A stretch of DNA of 64,000 nucleotides from Paramoeba atlantica (Eukaryota > Discosea), in contig CDRNVI010000002.1 in assembly GCA_977017575.1 (NCBI GenBank), forward strand, positions 806,001 through 870,000, written 5' to 3'. A program made the position numbers and the translations under genes. This document shows, piece after piece, positions 54,948 through 64,000 of this stretch. Under the pieces are notes generated by a model that was not told the DNA's origin, did no database searches, and was given only the letters and a program-made list of their open reading frames with translations. Position 1 is the stretch's first letter. Every line of letters begins with the position of its first letter.

Positions 54948-56180
54948 ATGAAACTCAAAGTGCGACTTGTCACAGGTGAATTTAAAGATGCGGAGATTCC
55001 GGATAAGGGTACCGTTGGGGAATTAAAGACGGCCGTTGCGCAGGAGTATGAATCCGAATCCGTCAAATTTTGCTTTAAAGGTTCTGTCCTAACAGATAGT
55101 GAGAAGGTGCTTCACGACGCCGGCGTATGTGAGAACGATACCCTTGTCATGGTTGGAAAAAAGAAAAAAATTGTTGCAGAGGTCCCAAAAACTTCTGCTG
55201 CTCTAGGTAATGCCGAGTCGGGCACCACTCAGAGCGCCCCTGTACCATACATTCCCTCTGATTCTTCTTCCGCTGTGAACCCCTCCGCACCTGCCTCCAC
55301 GCCCACCCGTGCCGCCACGTCCACCTTACTTGCGCCGAACGAACAAGATATCACCAATCTCACCTCCATGGGGTTCTCACGAGAGCTGGTCCTTCGGGCA
55401 CTCCGGGCAGCGTACAACAACCCCGAACGTGCGGTGGAGTACTGTCTCAGCGGAATCCCCGCCAATACGGAGCGTGGTTACAGCGCCCCCGTGCCTATGC
55501 CCTCTTTTCCTGCTCCTGGTACCGCGTCGGAAACTCCAGCCGAGAGTACAAACCCGAGTAGTGCTACAGTACCGGAGACAGCTCACCATGGTGCGTTAAA
55601 TGAGTCAGCGGGGACGACCTCCACCGCTACAACACCCGACATCGACGAAGCACAGCGCCAGCTACGTGAGTTGCTCGGGGGGGCTCCCGAGCCCTCCGCT
55701 CTGGCCCAGGAACTACAAAGCCTGCCGAACTTCGATGCTATACGGGATCTGATTCTTCGTAACCCGGAGTCGATGTTACCGATGGCCATGCAGCAGTTAC
55801 AGCAATCCCACCCCGCGCTGCACACGCTGATACAGCAAAGTCCGCAGGAGTTTATGAGCCTATTAAGCCGTGGTCTCGGGGGCAACGCTGAGTTAGGGGG
55901 TGAGGCTGGGTCTGTACCTCAAGTCGTCACGCTCGGCGCCGAAGACGCGGAGCCAATTCAGCGTTTAATGGCACTCGGAGGGTTCACCCAGGAGCAGGCC
56001 GCACGGGCCTACGTCCTGGGTCGACGTAATGAGGAGATCGCCGCCGCGATTCTTTTTGAAAGTATGGAACAAGGCGGCGATGGGGGCATCGGGGATTTGT
56101 TGCCCTCGATGGAAGGATCCACCAATGAGGCGAGTGACAGCGACTCAAAAGATGAAAATGGGGACACAAACGAAGAGTAA
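54948..56180 (+). CDS. RAD23: UV excision repair protein RAD23
   Basis: 410 residues with the full RAD23 order: ubiquitin-like domain (1-75, [20 protein letters not shown]), UBA1 (about 131-171, [20 protein letters not shown]), XPC-binding domain (about 250-305, [20 protein letters not shown]) and UBA2 (about 331-374, [20 protein letters not shown]), joined by Pro/Thr/Ser-rich linkers and ending in an acidic tail. RAD23 shuttles ubiquitylated proteins to the proteasome and stabilises the XPC damage sensor in nucleotide excision repair. No part is missing. Confidence 0.95.
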   Translation: MKLKVRLVTGEFKDAEIPDKGTVGELKTAVAQEYESESVKFCFKGSVLTDSEKVLHDAGVCENDTLVMVGKKKKIVAEVPKTSAALGNAESGTTQSAPVPYIPSDSSSAVNPSAPASTPTRAATSTLLAPNEQDITNLTSMGFSRELVLRALRAAYNNPERAVEYCLSGIPANTERGYSAPVPMPSFPAPGTASETPAESTNPSSATVPETAHHGALNESAGTTSTATTPDIDEAQRQLRELLGGAPEPSALAQELQSLPNFDAIRDLILRNPESMLPMAMQQLQQSHPALHTLIQQSPQEFMSLLSRGLGGNAELGGEAGSVPQVVTLGAEDAEPIQRLMALGGFTQEQAARAYVLGRRNEEIAAAILFESMEQGGDGGIGDLLPSMEGSTNEASDSDSKDENGDTNEE

Positions 56181-56423
56181 CGTGGGCTAGATCATTTTAT
56201 TGAAAAGAAATTGTTCGGCATAACATGATGTAGGTGAATATGATATTTTTTAGAAGAAAATGCTTGCTTTGAGGTTATAGGCTATGTGTTTCATTAGAAT
56301 GTTGCTGTTGTGTAACGCATTGGTTATTGTTTTTTGAACGCGATACACCAGTCTTAGAATCATACGAGTATGTATGTAGATACACTAAAAGGGTTCTAAG
56401 AACGATCTCTTCAAAATTTTATT

Positions 56424-57746
56424 ATGTTTGAACTCCCACAAAAACTAAAAGCTTACTTCTTGGGCACGCAATCGCAATCAGAGCTTGCTGCCGCTGTGGA
56501 GGCCTGCCAGAGTTGGAGCAGCGCCCTTCCTATTCGACTCATCGATATTTACTGTGCCGTCCGGTATGAAATAGAATCCAACCAAAGCCCCGCCTCGGTC
56601 CCCAGTCTCGGTGATTTTCTTCGTTCCATGCATGTTCTTCTTCGACAATCCGCCGAACACTACCCGGAACTCAAGCTGCGAACTCTCGACTTTAGCTACT
56701 TCGCGCTTTCCTCAAGCTGCCCCTACATGACCCACGCCCTCGTCCTTCTCCGTGAGGTACCCTGTGGGGTGATGGATCTCCGAGAGGGGAATCAAGCACT
56801 GCGGCAGGACCCGCTGGCGGTGGCGGACATTATCACAGCCACGAAACAAAACTCCAGTGTGCGTCTTGTGTTCCTCCCAGAAGAGCTCACGCAGTATCCC
56901 ACCACAGGCAGTATGGGTTGTAAGGCGTTGGTACTGGTTGCTCCGGAGGACCTCGGGAAAATCTCGATCGGAGGGGAGCTGCAATTTTTCGGATCCGACG
57001 AGAGGAACATAGGGCTGCCCCTTCCGAATTTGGGTAACACCGCACATCATCATGTGCGTGCAACAGTAGTTTACGATAGCACGATTCGCCAAAAGCCTAG
57101 ATTTCCTACTTTGGAAGGGATCTCACGATATATAAAAAGTCGAGTCCCGCATCACACGGAGATAATTCGATCACAGCAGATAGACGAGAATTGTGTATGT
57201 AGCATGCGAGAACGCCTCAAAGTTTTGCAGAACCCAGGGATGGCCATCTCCGACAAGGAACGGCTGGTCGAGGCTATGCATTACTTGAGCTGGAATACTT
57301 CTCTCGAGATCTTGCAGAGGCAAAGTCTTACCCTCACGCAATGCATGGTACAAGGCACCCCAGCCTTACTCTCTTCACTGTTGAAGCGTGATCACAACGA
57401 CAAGTCTCCACAAAAGGAGGAGGACATGCTAAGCGCAGTGCTTGAAACTGTACGCTATCATGTAGATGCATTCCAGAGCTACCATCAGCGTAAATCGCAG
57501 CAAAACGATAAATCATCAGAGATGGAATACGAAGCCGGAAATCTTTTCTACGCTGTGGACGTGTTACGTCGCCACGGAATTGATTGGCGACGCTTACATA
57601 GTGAGGAGAGTGCCGTTGAGGGATACATAGAGCAACTTTATCTGAACCGCGAGAGAGAGTATGCCAGGGAAGTGCAAAATGCGGTGACGTGGGTCTCCCA
57701 AAATCTTGCCAAAATGCGCAAAGATGCCTTGTTTGATGAAGCGTAA
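56424..57746 (+). CDS. Hypothetical protein, 440 residues, possibly CNOT11-like
   Basis: Mostly helical, soluble, no signal peptide. Residues 1-80 and 285-430 look like helical bundles; the middle (150-215) has strand-like segments (LVFLPEELTQYP, KALVLVAPEDLGKISIG). LTQCMVQGTPALLSSLLK near residue 310, followed by further helices, loosely recalls the C-terminal domain of CCR4-NOT subunit 11 ('LP.LVE.NP..AI..LL'), but I would not name it on that. The last 40 residues are a charged helix (LYLNREREYAREVQNAVTWV). Codon use is typical of neighbours. Confidence 0.6.
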   Translation: MFELPQKLKAYFLGTQSQSELAAAVEACQSWSSALPIRLIDIYCAVRYEIESNQSPASVPSLGDFLRSMHVLLRQSAEHYPELKLRTLDFSYFALSSSCPYMTHALVLLREVPCGVMDLREGNQALRQDPLAVADIITATKQNSSVRLVFLPEELTQYPTTGSMGCKALVLVAPEDLGKISIGGELQFFGSDERNIGLPLPNLGNTAHHHVRATVVYDSTIRQKPRFPTLEGISRYIKSRVPHHTEIIRSQQIDENCVCSMRERLKVLQNPGMAISDKERLVEAMHYLSWNTSLEILQRQSLTLTQCMVQGTPALLSSLLKRDHNDKSPQKEEDMLSAVLETVRYHVDAFQSYHQRKSQQNDKSSEMEYEAGNLFYAVDVLRRHGIDWRRLHSEESAVEGYIEQLYLNREREYAREVQNAVTWVSQNLAKMRKDALFDEA

Positions 57747-57963
57747 AAACTATTCGTCAATCACAACCGCATTATAACTACTGTTGTTTTCTTTGTCGTA
57801 GTCAACGGCTTCACGCTTTTCCTAAAATCAGATTACCATTTTAACGTAATTTTGATATAAACTTAACAGAAAGACATGTTAAGGAGATACGATCACACAT
57901 TATAGCACCTTTTCTTTCCGATCAAGTACTACCTTACTTACAGTCGTATTTTCGAACTCTTCA

Positions 57964-58416
57964 ATGCTTCTTCGCAGCACGCGCTCTCTCGTACGCCGGG
58001 CTGCTATTGTTATTCCTTTTCGTATTTGTAGTACGTCTAGTTTATCACACATAGCTCCTCGTCTTTCTGTGTCATCCATTATTTCCGCCACTCCTCGTCG
58101 TTGTTATTGCACAGGCAAGGATTCAGAGAATACTGCAGCATCTGAAAAGTCTGATGCAAGTACCCTACTTGACCGTGATATTGTTAAACAGCGCGTTATG
58201 GACGTAGTAAAAAACTTTGAAAAGGTGGACGCATCAAAGGTATCCGAGAATTCTCATTTTGTTCAAGATTTGGGACTTGACTCCCTAGATGTGGTGGAAG
58301 TTGTAATGGCGTTGGAGCAAGAATTCGTGGTGGACATTCCAGACAACGACGCAGAGAAAATACAAAGTATTGAAGAAGCGATCGACTATATTGCGGCGAA
58401 TCCCTCTGCAAAGTAA
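57964..58416 (+). CDS. Mitochondrial acyl carrier protein
   Basis: 150 residues. A 50-residue Arg/Ser-rich leader without acidic residues (MLLRSTRSLVRRAAIVIPFR) is a mitochondrial targeting sequence. Residues 70-148 are an acyl carrier domain, with the phosphopantetheine site DLGLDSLDVVE at Ser107 and the helix-3 motif EFVVDIPDNDAEKIQSIEEA. It carries growing acyl chains in mitochondrial type II fatty-acid synthesis and is a structural subunit of respiratory complex I and the Fe-S assembly complex in other eukaryotes. Confidence 0.95.
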   Translation: MLLRSTRSLVRRAAIVIPFRICSTSSLSHIAPRLSVSSIISATPRRCYCTGKDSENTAASEKSDASTLLDRDIVKQRVMDVVKNFEKVDASKVSENSHFVQDLGLDSLDVVEVVMALEQEFVVDIPDNDAEKIQSIEEAIDYIAANPSAK

Positions 58417-58866
58417 CTTCAAGTTCTACGACGCATGCACAACGTCATTGTAGGTAGAGCGCCCCTTTTTCAAAAGACTACCAGTCTATACATGAATATT
58501 TTGCGTTGAGTTATTGGGAAAAACTAAGAAAAATATAATCTGCTTAATCAATGTCATTTCTTTTTACTTTTAAGTCGTCGATCATTCAGACATTTGACTT
58601 TTGGGGGATCTAAAAATACTAGCCGTGTGTTTTCGAGTATTATGCTGCAGATGAGACAACGAATACTTTTACTTACTTCGATAGTAAAAACATCTTGCTT
58701 AATGACATCTAGACATCTTGTCTTTTTTCGGAAACAACGGATTTTTTGAAACAAAGGCACTGACACGGGTGGCATTTTTTGTTGCATTTCGAATTTTCTT
58801 TCATTCTACACACTTCTACATACTTCGATGTTGCACATTATTTAAGGTCCTTTTCTGTCACGAAGC
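58417..58866. other. Intergenic spacer, nothing recognised
   Basis: 450 AT-rich bases; no supported gene or RNA. Confidence 0.4.
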
Positions 58867-60003
58867 ATGAGATCACAAAGCACAAAAAGACAAGCCCTTG
58901 ACTACATTCTCGATGAGACCTCAGCTGACCACTTCCATTTCCACCCAAATGCTAAACTACGTTATATTCGCTCCATCTTTCGAGCCACAACGCTTCTTGT
59001 GGTTCTTGTCTCGTGCATTCAACTTGGGATCGAATCTCTACCACGTTACTATCTAACACTTCGTTCACCTCCCACTTTCTGGTTTAGTATTGAGTGTTTT
59101 TGTGTTGCCTACTTAACCATAGAATACCTCACTCGTTGGTGGGCCCACCTCGGAAATCGAGTACGATTTCCTCTTCAATTTCTCAACATCCTTGATTTAC
59201 TCGCAGTGATCCCGTTCTACATCGAAAGAATCCTTGATGCCTGCGGTGGCATCCCCACATATCACCTCATGGACTTACGTGTGCTGCGGTTGTTTCGTGT
59301 CACCCGCGCCGTGCGCTTCTTCCCTGGGGGATCACTTGTGCTCCGCGCGTTCACAGACACTGCCCCCACACTCGGGAGCTGTCTGGTTGCATTCGTTCTG
59401 CTTCTATTTTTCTGGTCCTCGTTGCTTTATACCGTAGAGCGCGCGCACAGTCGGTTTGATCCCGGACGCTCCTTGTGGGTACGTCCTCGATACAAAGGGC
59501 TGGTGCTCGCCGAGGAGGTCTCACCGTTTCAATCCGTCTACCACACCCTGTGGTGGGCAGCTACCTCGATGTGTACAGTGGGGTATGGCGACGCCGTCCC
59601 CCTGAGTGCGATGGGAAAAATCATCGCCACACTCACTATGCTGTCCGGGATTTTTATGCTAGCTCTGCCAACCTCTGTGGTGGGCTCGCGGTTCTTACAT
59701 TTGTACCGAAATTCTCACCGAAAAGCGGAGTTTAATTGTTTGCGTAAGCCAGTGGATCATAGAAAAGTGTGTATTGCCTCTGAACTTGGGTCCCTAGCAG
59801 AGGATGCTCTCCTTACCGACGATGAGTCTCATCGCCTGCATCAAGTGCTGTGGGATAAGAAGTATGAGAGAGCATTGCAACAAATTTATCAAGCATCGCT
59901 TTTGACGCAAAATTATGATCTTCGTCGACGCCGTTTTGTAGAAAATTTACATGGTCTCCTTGCTCATGACCACCAGGGTTGTGCATGTTATGGTTACATT
60001 TAA
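58867..60003 (+). CDS. Voltage-gated potassium channel subunit
   Basis: 378 residues, one six-segment domain. S1 is at about 38-57, S2 68-90, S3 104-119 (LDLLAVIPFYI), and S4 at 137-151 with arginines at near-regular three-residue spacing (RVLRLFRVTRAVRFF). S5 is at 166-188; the pore helix and selectivity filter TVGYGD are at residues 237-242, and S6 at 250-272 (MLALPTSVVG, a Kv-type gate motif). N- and C-terminal cytosolic parts are short, with no T1 or cyclic-nucleotide domain recognised. It would conduct K+ in response to depolarisation at the cell or organelle membrane. Confidence 0.93.
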   Translation: MRSQSTKRQALDYILDETSADHFHFHPNAKLRYIRSIFRATTLLVVLVSCIQLGIESLPRYYLTLRSPPTFWFSIECFCVAYLTIEYLTRWWAHLGNRVRFPLQFLNILDLLAVIPFYIERILDACGGIPTYHLMDLRVLRLFRVTRAVRFFPGGSLVLRAFTDTAPTLGSCLVAFVLLLFFWSSLLYTVERAHSRFDPGRSLWVRPRYKGLVLAEEVSPFQSVYHTLWWAATSMCTVGYGDAVPLSAMGKIIATLTMLSGIFMLALPTSVVGSRFLHLYRNSHRKAEFNCLRKPVDHRKVCIASELGSLAEDALLTDDESHRLHQVLWDKKYERALQQIYQASLLTQNYDLRRRRFVENLHGLLAHDHQGCACYGYI

Positions 60004-60411
60004 ATCATCTAAAGAAGTGTTGTAGAATGGTGGCTGAGATCCCAAATTGAATTTAAGATTCCTACGTTAGGTGACGCGCACTCATAAAGATGACCCCGTC
60101 GGATGTTTTCGTCATTTTGTGATGAACGTGCGGGCAACCATTCAAAGAGGCCATGCACCGATGGTGCAGGTCGCCGTCCAGGGATGGTGGTCTAATGGGA
60201 TTGGATAATTTGTGTCTGAGTAGAAAAAAAGGTCCGAAATCTACGAGAATCATTTAAGGATGACCAATTTGTTTCCTCTTTTCGACCTCCCCGAAAAGCA
60301 ATATTAAGTAAGGGAAATAAACAATAAGTGGGAAAAGAGTCTAAGGAAAAGTTGAAACGTTTTCTAGCTTGCTTCTTTATGAAGTATATAATCATATAGA
60401 GTAGTTTTAAA
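60004..60411. other. Spacer between the channel gene and a miniature element
   Basis: The segment 60100-60200 is more GC-rich and has small inverted repeats (GCACCGATGGTGC at 60156), but I cannot support an RNA gene. Confidence 0.35.
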
Positions 60412-60730
60412 CCACTGTCCAGCTTACCCCCCCCCCGGTAGATTACGAAGGTATAGGTATATTAAAAAATCTAAAGAATCCACAAAAACGCCTAAAAAAC
60501 ATTTCTCCCCAAAATGCGTTTAAAAATTCTTTGAAAAGTCCTGTTTAGGGACTGAAAATGTAAAAAAAAGTACTTTATCTTCTGTAAATGCTCTTTTGCG
60601 CCAGTCCTTTTCTGAACCTTGTGTTGTGAAAGCCTTGTGTTGGAGGGGGGGTATATTAAAGCAGAGTAGACACTGTAATATACCTCCCCGGTATATTATG
60701 GGGGTATAGGTATGGTAAACTGGACAGTGG
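60412..60730. mobile_element. Miniature inverted-repeat element near 60.5 kb
   Basis: 319 bp with 17-bp inverted ends CCACTGTCCAGYTTACC (one mismatch). Inside each end are GGTATAGGTAT (near 60451 and 60703) and G/C runs, and GTATATTA words recur (60457, 60650, 60691). It resembles the C-run family in plan but has different terminal bases. Confidence 0.65.
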
Positions 60731-60840
60731 TTTATTGTAGAGAGAAATATAGGGGCGATACCGCGTTTGAAATGCATTTATCCAGATATAACAGTAAAGT
60801 ACAATTGAACGCTTGATAAAGTACAATTGAACGCTTCGAT

Positions 60841-61371
60841 ATGGACGGCGAAACCTTCACAACCAAGTTGGCCAAAGCCCTTCGCCTCGGTACAGACGAA
60901 CCGTTTGCAACAATACACGCGAAGGACCCGATGCATGGCGACTTGTCGACAACTGCTATTGATAGCTATATCGAAATTAAGCAAATCATGAGTTTGCTCA
61001 ATTTTGGTGAGAAAGCTTATCTTGCGTACGATCTTGTGGCTCAATTTATAAGTTTGAATACATGTGAAGAGCTTCACGAAAAGTTCCGCGAACAAAAAAG
61101 CATTGTTTATGCAAAGTCACGCAATCTAGAGTCACGTAACACGTCGTCTGACTCATTTCGCTCTGAATTATGTCTAAATACTCTTTCCAAGGTCATCCAG
61201 CAAATGAGCTCTCTCAGCTCGGAAGATTGTAGAGGTACATCCCGTCTCATCGCTTGTTCCTTCCTACGCGGGCGTGTTCGATCGTATCTTGCGGAGAGAA
61301 AGGATTGTACTTCGTCAGATGTAGATGAATGGTACGCTGCGCAACGTATCATCCGAAGGTCATTGCGATGA
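60841..61371 (+). CDS. Novel family protein A, tandem paralogue of the next gene
   Basis: 176 residues. Recognisable only by its relation to the gene at 62028: both have a variable acidic N-terminus, then a helical core (EIKQIMSLLNFGEKAYLAYD with LVAQFISL here), a Lys/Ser-rich linker, and a second helical block (FRSELCLNTLSKVIQQMSSL and RLIACSFLRGRVRSYLAE). No membrane segment, signal peptide or known domain. Helical and soluble; function unknown. It lies 111 bases after a miniature element. Confidence 0.7.
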   Translation: MDGETFTTKLAKALRLGTDEPFATIHAKDPMHGDLSTTAIDSYIEIKQIMSLLNFGEKAYLAYDLVAQFISLNTCEELHEKFREQKSIVYAKSRNLESRNTSSDSFRSELCLNTLSKVIQQMSSLSSEDCRGTSRLIACSFLRGRVRSYLAERKDCTSSDVDEWYAAQRIIRRSLR

Positions 61372-62027
61372 AATTATAAATCAAAATGTTTTTAGAATCC
61401 ATACAAATATAATTAACAAGGTCAAAAAGTGATGTGATACGACGGCATTAAGATTGATAGCGGAAAGTCCACCCACCTCAATTCTTCAACGGAGGCCAAG
61501 CGGTAACAAGTGAAAAACAAATGGGAAGATCTCTTTTCTGTTTTTTAAGTCGTTATTTAAGGTGTCTATATTTCCGAAAATTGTAAGTCTATTTACAGTA
61601 TTCAGATTCTTGCTCCCGAAGTTAGTATGCGATACTGAAAATACAAAGTGCTACTCTTGCCACTACATCATGCGTTTATACATCTTACTTTACTTACTCC
61701 TTTACTATCTGTGCTATCTCATCTAAAATAGGAGGTAGCCAAAATATAAAGTATCCAGGTAGTATTAAAATACATACATGTACATTTGATTCGAATCCCT
61801 TGCTTCATAAATTATATTTATTGTCTGTAGAGACTTCCCCCCGGTCGCGACATTGATTACAAAAAAGAGTTTGCATAATAGTGACCATAAAATTGGAAAA
61901 AAATCAAGTATTTTCTCAAAATAATTTTTAATGCATTTCTTAGAAATACATCGTAGAAATTCTACAAGCATTTTTTATAGCATTTTCAAGCATTCCACCA
62001 AACTCATCAGATACATCGCTCCGTAAT
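61372..62027. other. Spacer between the tandem paralogues
   Basis: 656 AT-rich bases with no supported gene, RNA or repeat. Confidence 0.4.
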
Positions 62028-62594
62028 ATGGATTTTTCGCTGGCTGGTGACGACCCAAATTCTAATGATGATCCTTTTCTGGAATTCCAAACGAAGTACT
62101 CATTGAAAAGAATGGAAAAACTTGAAGGCATTTACTCTGATACGGAAGAAGGTCATGTTCCTACGTGCCACGATTCAGTGAGAGCGAAGGAGCGTTTAGA
62201 CCTACCAGAAATTTGTTCTCATTATAAAGTATTATCGCGTTACGCTTCCATTGTTGCTCTTGTTTCCAAGCTTGATCAGGGTGAACGAGCATACGTGGCA
62301 TACGAACTAGTGGGATCTTACGTTGGCGAAGAACATTTACTAGGCCTAAAAGAAGCATCGCCATCAGAATGGAAATCGCAACTGCAAAACCAAGGAAAAA
62401 ATTCGAAAAAACCTTTTCGATACGAGTTGTGCAACGAAATTTTGCGTCTCATAAATCGGCGTGTCTCGGATCTCACACCTCGTGAGTGCTTTTGCGTCAG
62501 CTGTCGTGTGGCCTGCTTACTTTTACGAGCCCGTGTCGTTCGGTATTGCCAAAAACATCCAGCGCCTCGCATGAACCCTGACTGGACTTGGTAA
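62028..62594 (+). CDS. Novel family protein B, tandem paralogue of the previous gene
   Basis: 188 residues. The core ASIVALVSKLDQGERAYVAY with ELVGSYVG aligns with that of the gene at 60841, and FRYELCNEILRLINRRVSDL with CRVACLLLRARVVRYCQK aligns with its second block; I estimate roughly a third identity over these parts. The N-terminal 60 residues are acidic (SDTEEGHVP) and unrelated. Cysteines CFCVSCRVAC are extra here. No domain recognised. Confidence 0.7.
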   Translation: MDFSLAGDDPNSNDDPFLEFQTKYSLKRMEKLEGIYSDTEEGHVPTCHDSVRAKERLDLPEICSHYKVLSRYASIVALVSKLDQGERAYVAYELVGSYVGEEHLLGLKEASPSEWKSQLQNQGKNSKKPFRYELCNEILRLINRRVSDLTPRECFCVSCRVACLLLRARVVRYCQKHPAPRMNPDWTW

Positions 62595-63142
62595 ACGCTT
62601 GTTCTACAGTGCATATGAAAAAAAAGTAAAAATTCATTACTTGCTCAGTCAATAATTATTTTTTTTTGTTTTAACAGCCTACATCAGAATTGTTCAAAGA
62701 TTATATTCTAAATACATGTAATTTGGAAAGGTTAATGCACGGGATTTACAATATCGCGCACTAATCTATTTTGTGTATATCGCAGATAGTAAGCTTCCTT
62801 TATACTTAGAATGTTTTTTTCAAAGGAATTATGCTATTAGGTGCACCTTGCTTCATTATTGTTTAAGATTATCTTAAGAATGTTAAGTGTTTTATTAAGA
62901 ATTATGCTTCTTACTGAGCTACTTACTTGAACTAGTTACAGTAAGATTAGCTTGCGTATTCCTTCCTTGCAATGCAAAGTACAAATGAGTATGTGTTCAG
63001 AAACAAATCTCTCAATTGCAATATTTTTTTATTCCAGTTCATTTGGATATCCTATTTCGGTATCATACCATCATTCATGTATCTGTGCACAAAGTGTCAA
63101 AAGGAAAATTGTTTCTTTTTTATTCTTCACATCACTTTTCTT
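62595..63142. other. Spacer before histone H1
   Basis: 548 AT-rich bases. An ATG at 62972 is in frame with H1 but adds a hydrophobic, non-histone stretch, so it is taken as leader sequence. The pyrimidine-rich run 63110-63140 fits a trans-splice signal. Confidence 0.45.
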
Positions 63143-63403
63143 ATGGCTGCTCCTAGCAAACCGATCAAGAAGGTTGTCAAAAAGATTTCCGCATCGAAGA
63201 AGAGCGTTAAAAAGGTACAGGCCACGCGTGTTGTCAAACCGAAAAAGTCGAGCCCCGCAAAACGTAAGGCAAGTCCGGCCAAAAAATCTACTGCTAAGAA
63301 AGCCTCTAAAAAGGTCGTGAAGAAGCCTGCAAAATCTGCTGGCAAGCGTTCTTCTAAAAGCAAAGCAAACACCAGCAAAGCGAAGAAGCCCGCGAAAAAA
63401 TAA
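63143..63403 (+). CDS. Histone H1, short kinetoplastid-type
   Basis: 86 residues from ATG 63143, starting MAAPSKPIKKVVKKISASKK. Almost entirely Lys, Ala, Ser and Pro, with SPAK repeats and KKxxKK clusters and no globular winged-helix domain. Kinetoplastid H1 proteins are known to consist only of this C-terminal-type tail, so the length fits. It binds linker DNA and compacts chromatin. A bacterial-type or other basic nuclear protein is the alternative, but context favours H1. Confidence 0.85.
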   Translation: MAAPSKPIKKVVKKISASKKSVKKVQATRVVKPKKSSPAKRKASPAKKSTAKKASKKVVKKPAKSAGKRSSKSKANTSKAKKPAKK

Positions 63404-63867
63404 AGAAGAATTGATGCATACCTCGTATCTCAGAATATGCGCAACATGTATGTTAATTTGAGCTGCTCGTATTAGATAACCTTCACACAGACATAGCATT
63501 TCTTTTCTGGTTATGCCGTGTGAAAAGTCTTTTTTACCAAGCTCCACGAAGCGACATAAGTGTTTTATATCCTGATTGATATATTTATCGTAATCCAATA
63601 ATAGTTCGGAGAAATTTTTATCAAAAAATGTTTATACGGCACAGCGTGTTATAAAACATAATTGCTTAGCATTCCTTCACCACGTTGACCCGCTTCATTT
63701 AATTTTTTTACTTGCCTTTGACCGGTATTACCATGACAACATCTTTTAAAACTTGTGAGGAACAAACCAGATGGCATGAGTATGGGAAGTGCAACCTTTT
63801 TTTCAAGAAGAATCTCGGGACGAAGATGGCTGAGAAATGTGGATAAGAAATTAGAGCCTGAGTTTCT
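63404..63867. other. Spacer downstream of histone H1
   Basis: AT-rich. Two short plus-strand frames (63733-63846 and 63776-63931) exist but lack any recognisable protein feature. Confidence 0.4.
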
Positions 63868-64000
63868 ATGGAACTACACTCAGAATCTTGTGCAAGTTTC
63901 GCGCACCGAGCTGTCGCAGCAGATGTTATAAAACGTGCGAGTGGCAGAAGGGCAGTGATTATACCCCGAGCATTGGCTTTGATCCCCAGAGCTGCCGTTT
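63868..64000 (+). CDS. Possible 5' end of a gene running off the window
   Basis: From the ATG at 63868 the frame stays open for 44 codons to the edge: MELHSESCASFAHRAVAADV then an Arg/Ala/Ile-rich part (IKRASGRRAVIIPRALALIP). An in-frame stop lies a few codons upstream, so this ATG is the first possible start. Composition could suit a mitochondrial leader or a ribosomal protein. No family recognised. Confidence 0.3.
   Translation, partial: MELHSESCASFAHRAVAADVIKRASGRRAVIIPRALALIPRAAV

Noticed and set aside
60062-60253. Box C/D snoRNA or small coding gene
   Set aside because: TGATGA near 60119 and CTGA near 60216 are present, but there is no closing stem or internal D'/C' pair I can show, and the minus frame has no family.
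61780-61860. tRNA gene (GATTCGAATCCC T-loop-like sequence)
   Set aside because: No acceptor stem, D-arm or anticodon arm can be paired around it. The same applies to TTTCGAATCC near 12893.
63071-63598. Minus-strand 175-codon frame across histone H1
   Set aside because: The Phe/Leu/Arg-rich product is the antisense of the Lys/Ala-rich H1 gene.

Overview
The window is nuclear DNA of a unicellular eukaryote, most probably a kinetoplastid or close relative (Euglenozoa). About 36 recognisable or plausible host genes all lie on the + strand. None shows an intron, and they are separated by short AT-rich spacers with pyrimidine tracts ending in AG. This is the layout of a polycistronic unit processed by trans-splicing. 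A histone H1 made only of a short Lys/Ala/Pro-rich tail, which is typical of kinetoplastids, supports this. The presence of several DNA transposons (Tc1/mariner and Merlin types) argues against a trypanosomatid and for a free-living or early-branching lineage; that placement is inference.

Layout. 1-9.9 kb: the tail of an RCC1-type protein, a ZNHIT3-like snoRNP assembly factor, a leucine-rich-repeat (LRR) protein, a U1A/U2B''-type splicing protein, mitochondrial ribosomal protein uL2m, a B-box/RRM protein, RBX1 and PIG-O. 10-20 kb: a transposon-rich stretch with two Tc1/mariner elements, a third mariner-like element carrying nested miniature elements, the PP2A activator PTPA, and one unknown gene. 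20-39.8 kb: DNA polymerase zeta (REV3), unknown membrane and soluble proteins, two more LRR genes, a TMEM229-like protein, ribosomal eS24, a probable mitoribosomal protein, diphthine synthase, a 59-codon DPY30-domain gene and another very small gene. 40-42.3 kb: a hotspot of palindromes and miniature inverted-repeat elements. 42.3-47.4 kb: two LRR genes, U5-40K and a MIF4G-like protein. 47.4-50.6 kb: more palindromes, minisatellites and a decayed Merlin transposon. 51-64 kb: eL8, a CCCH zinc-finger protein, an acylated small protein, RAD23, an unknown protein, mitochondrial acyl carrier protein, a voltage-gated K+ channel, a tandem pair of related novel genes, and histone H1.

Themes. Recognisable genes serve RNA processing, translation in cytosol and mitochondrion, ubiquitin/DNA repair, and GPI-anchor synthesis. 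No operon-like functional grouping is visible, as expected for kinetoplastid transcription units. Three patterns stand out. (1) Several genes have an extremely C-rich first half and G-rich second half on the coding strand, although a paralogue with the same architecture does not. (2) A family of miniature elements shares ends of the form TACTGT-C(run)-YTTATA plus an element-specific word. (3) Palindromes occur whose two arms change in concert between copies. I saw no retrovirus-like, LTR or Polinton-like sequence, no CRISPR array, and no tRNA or rRNA I could support.
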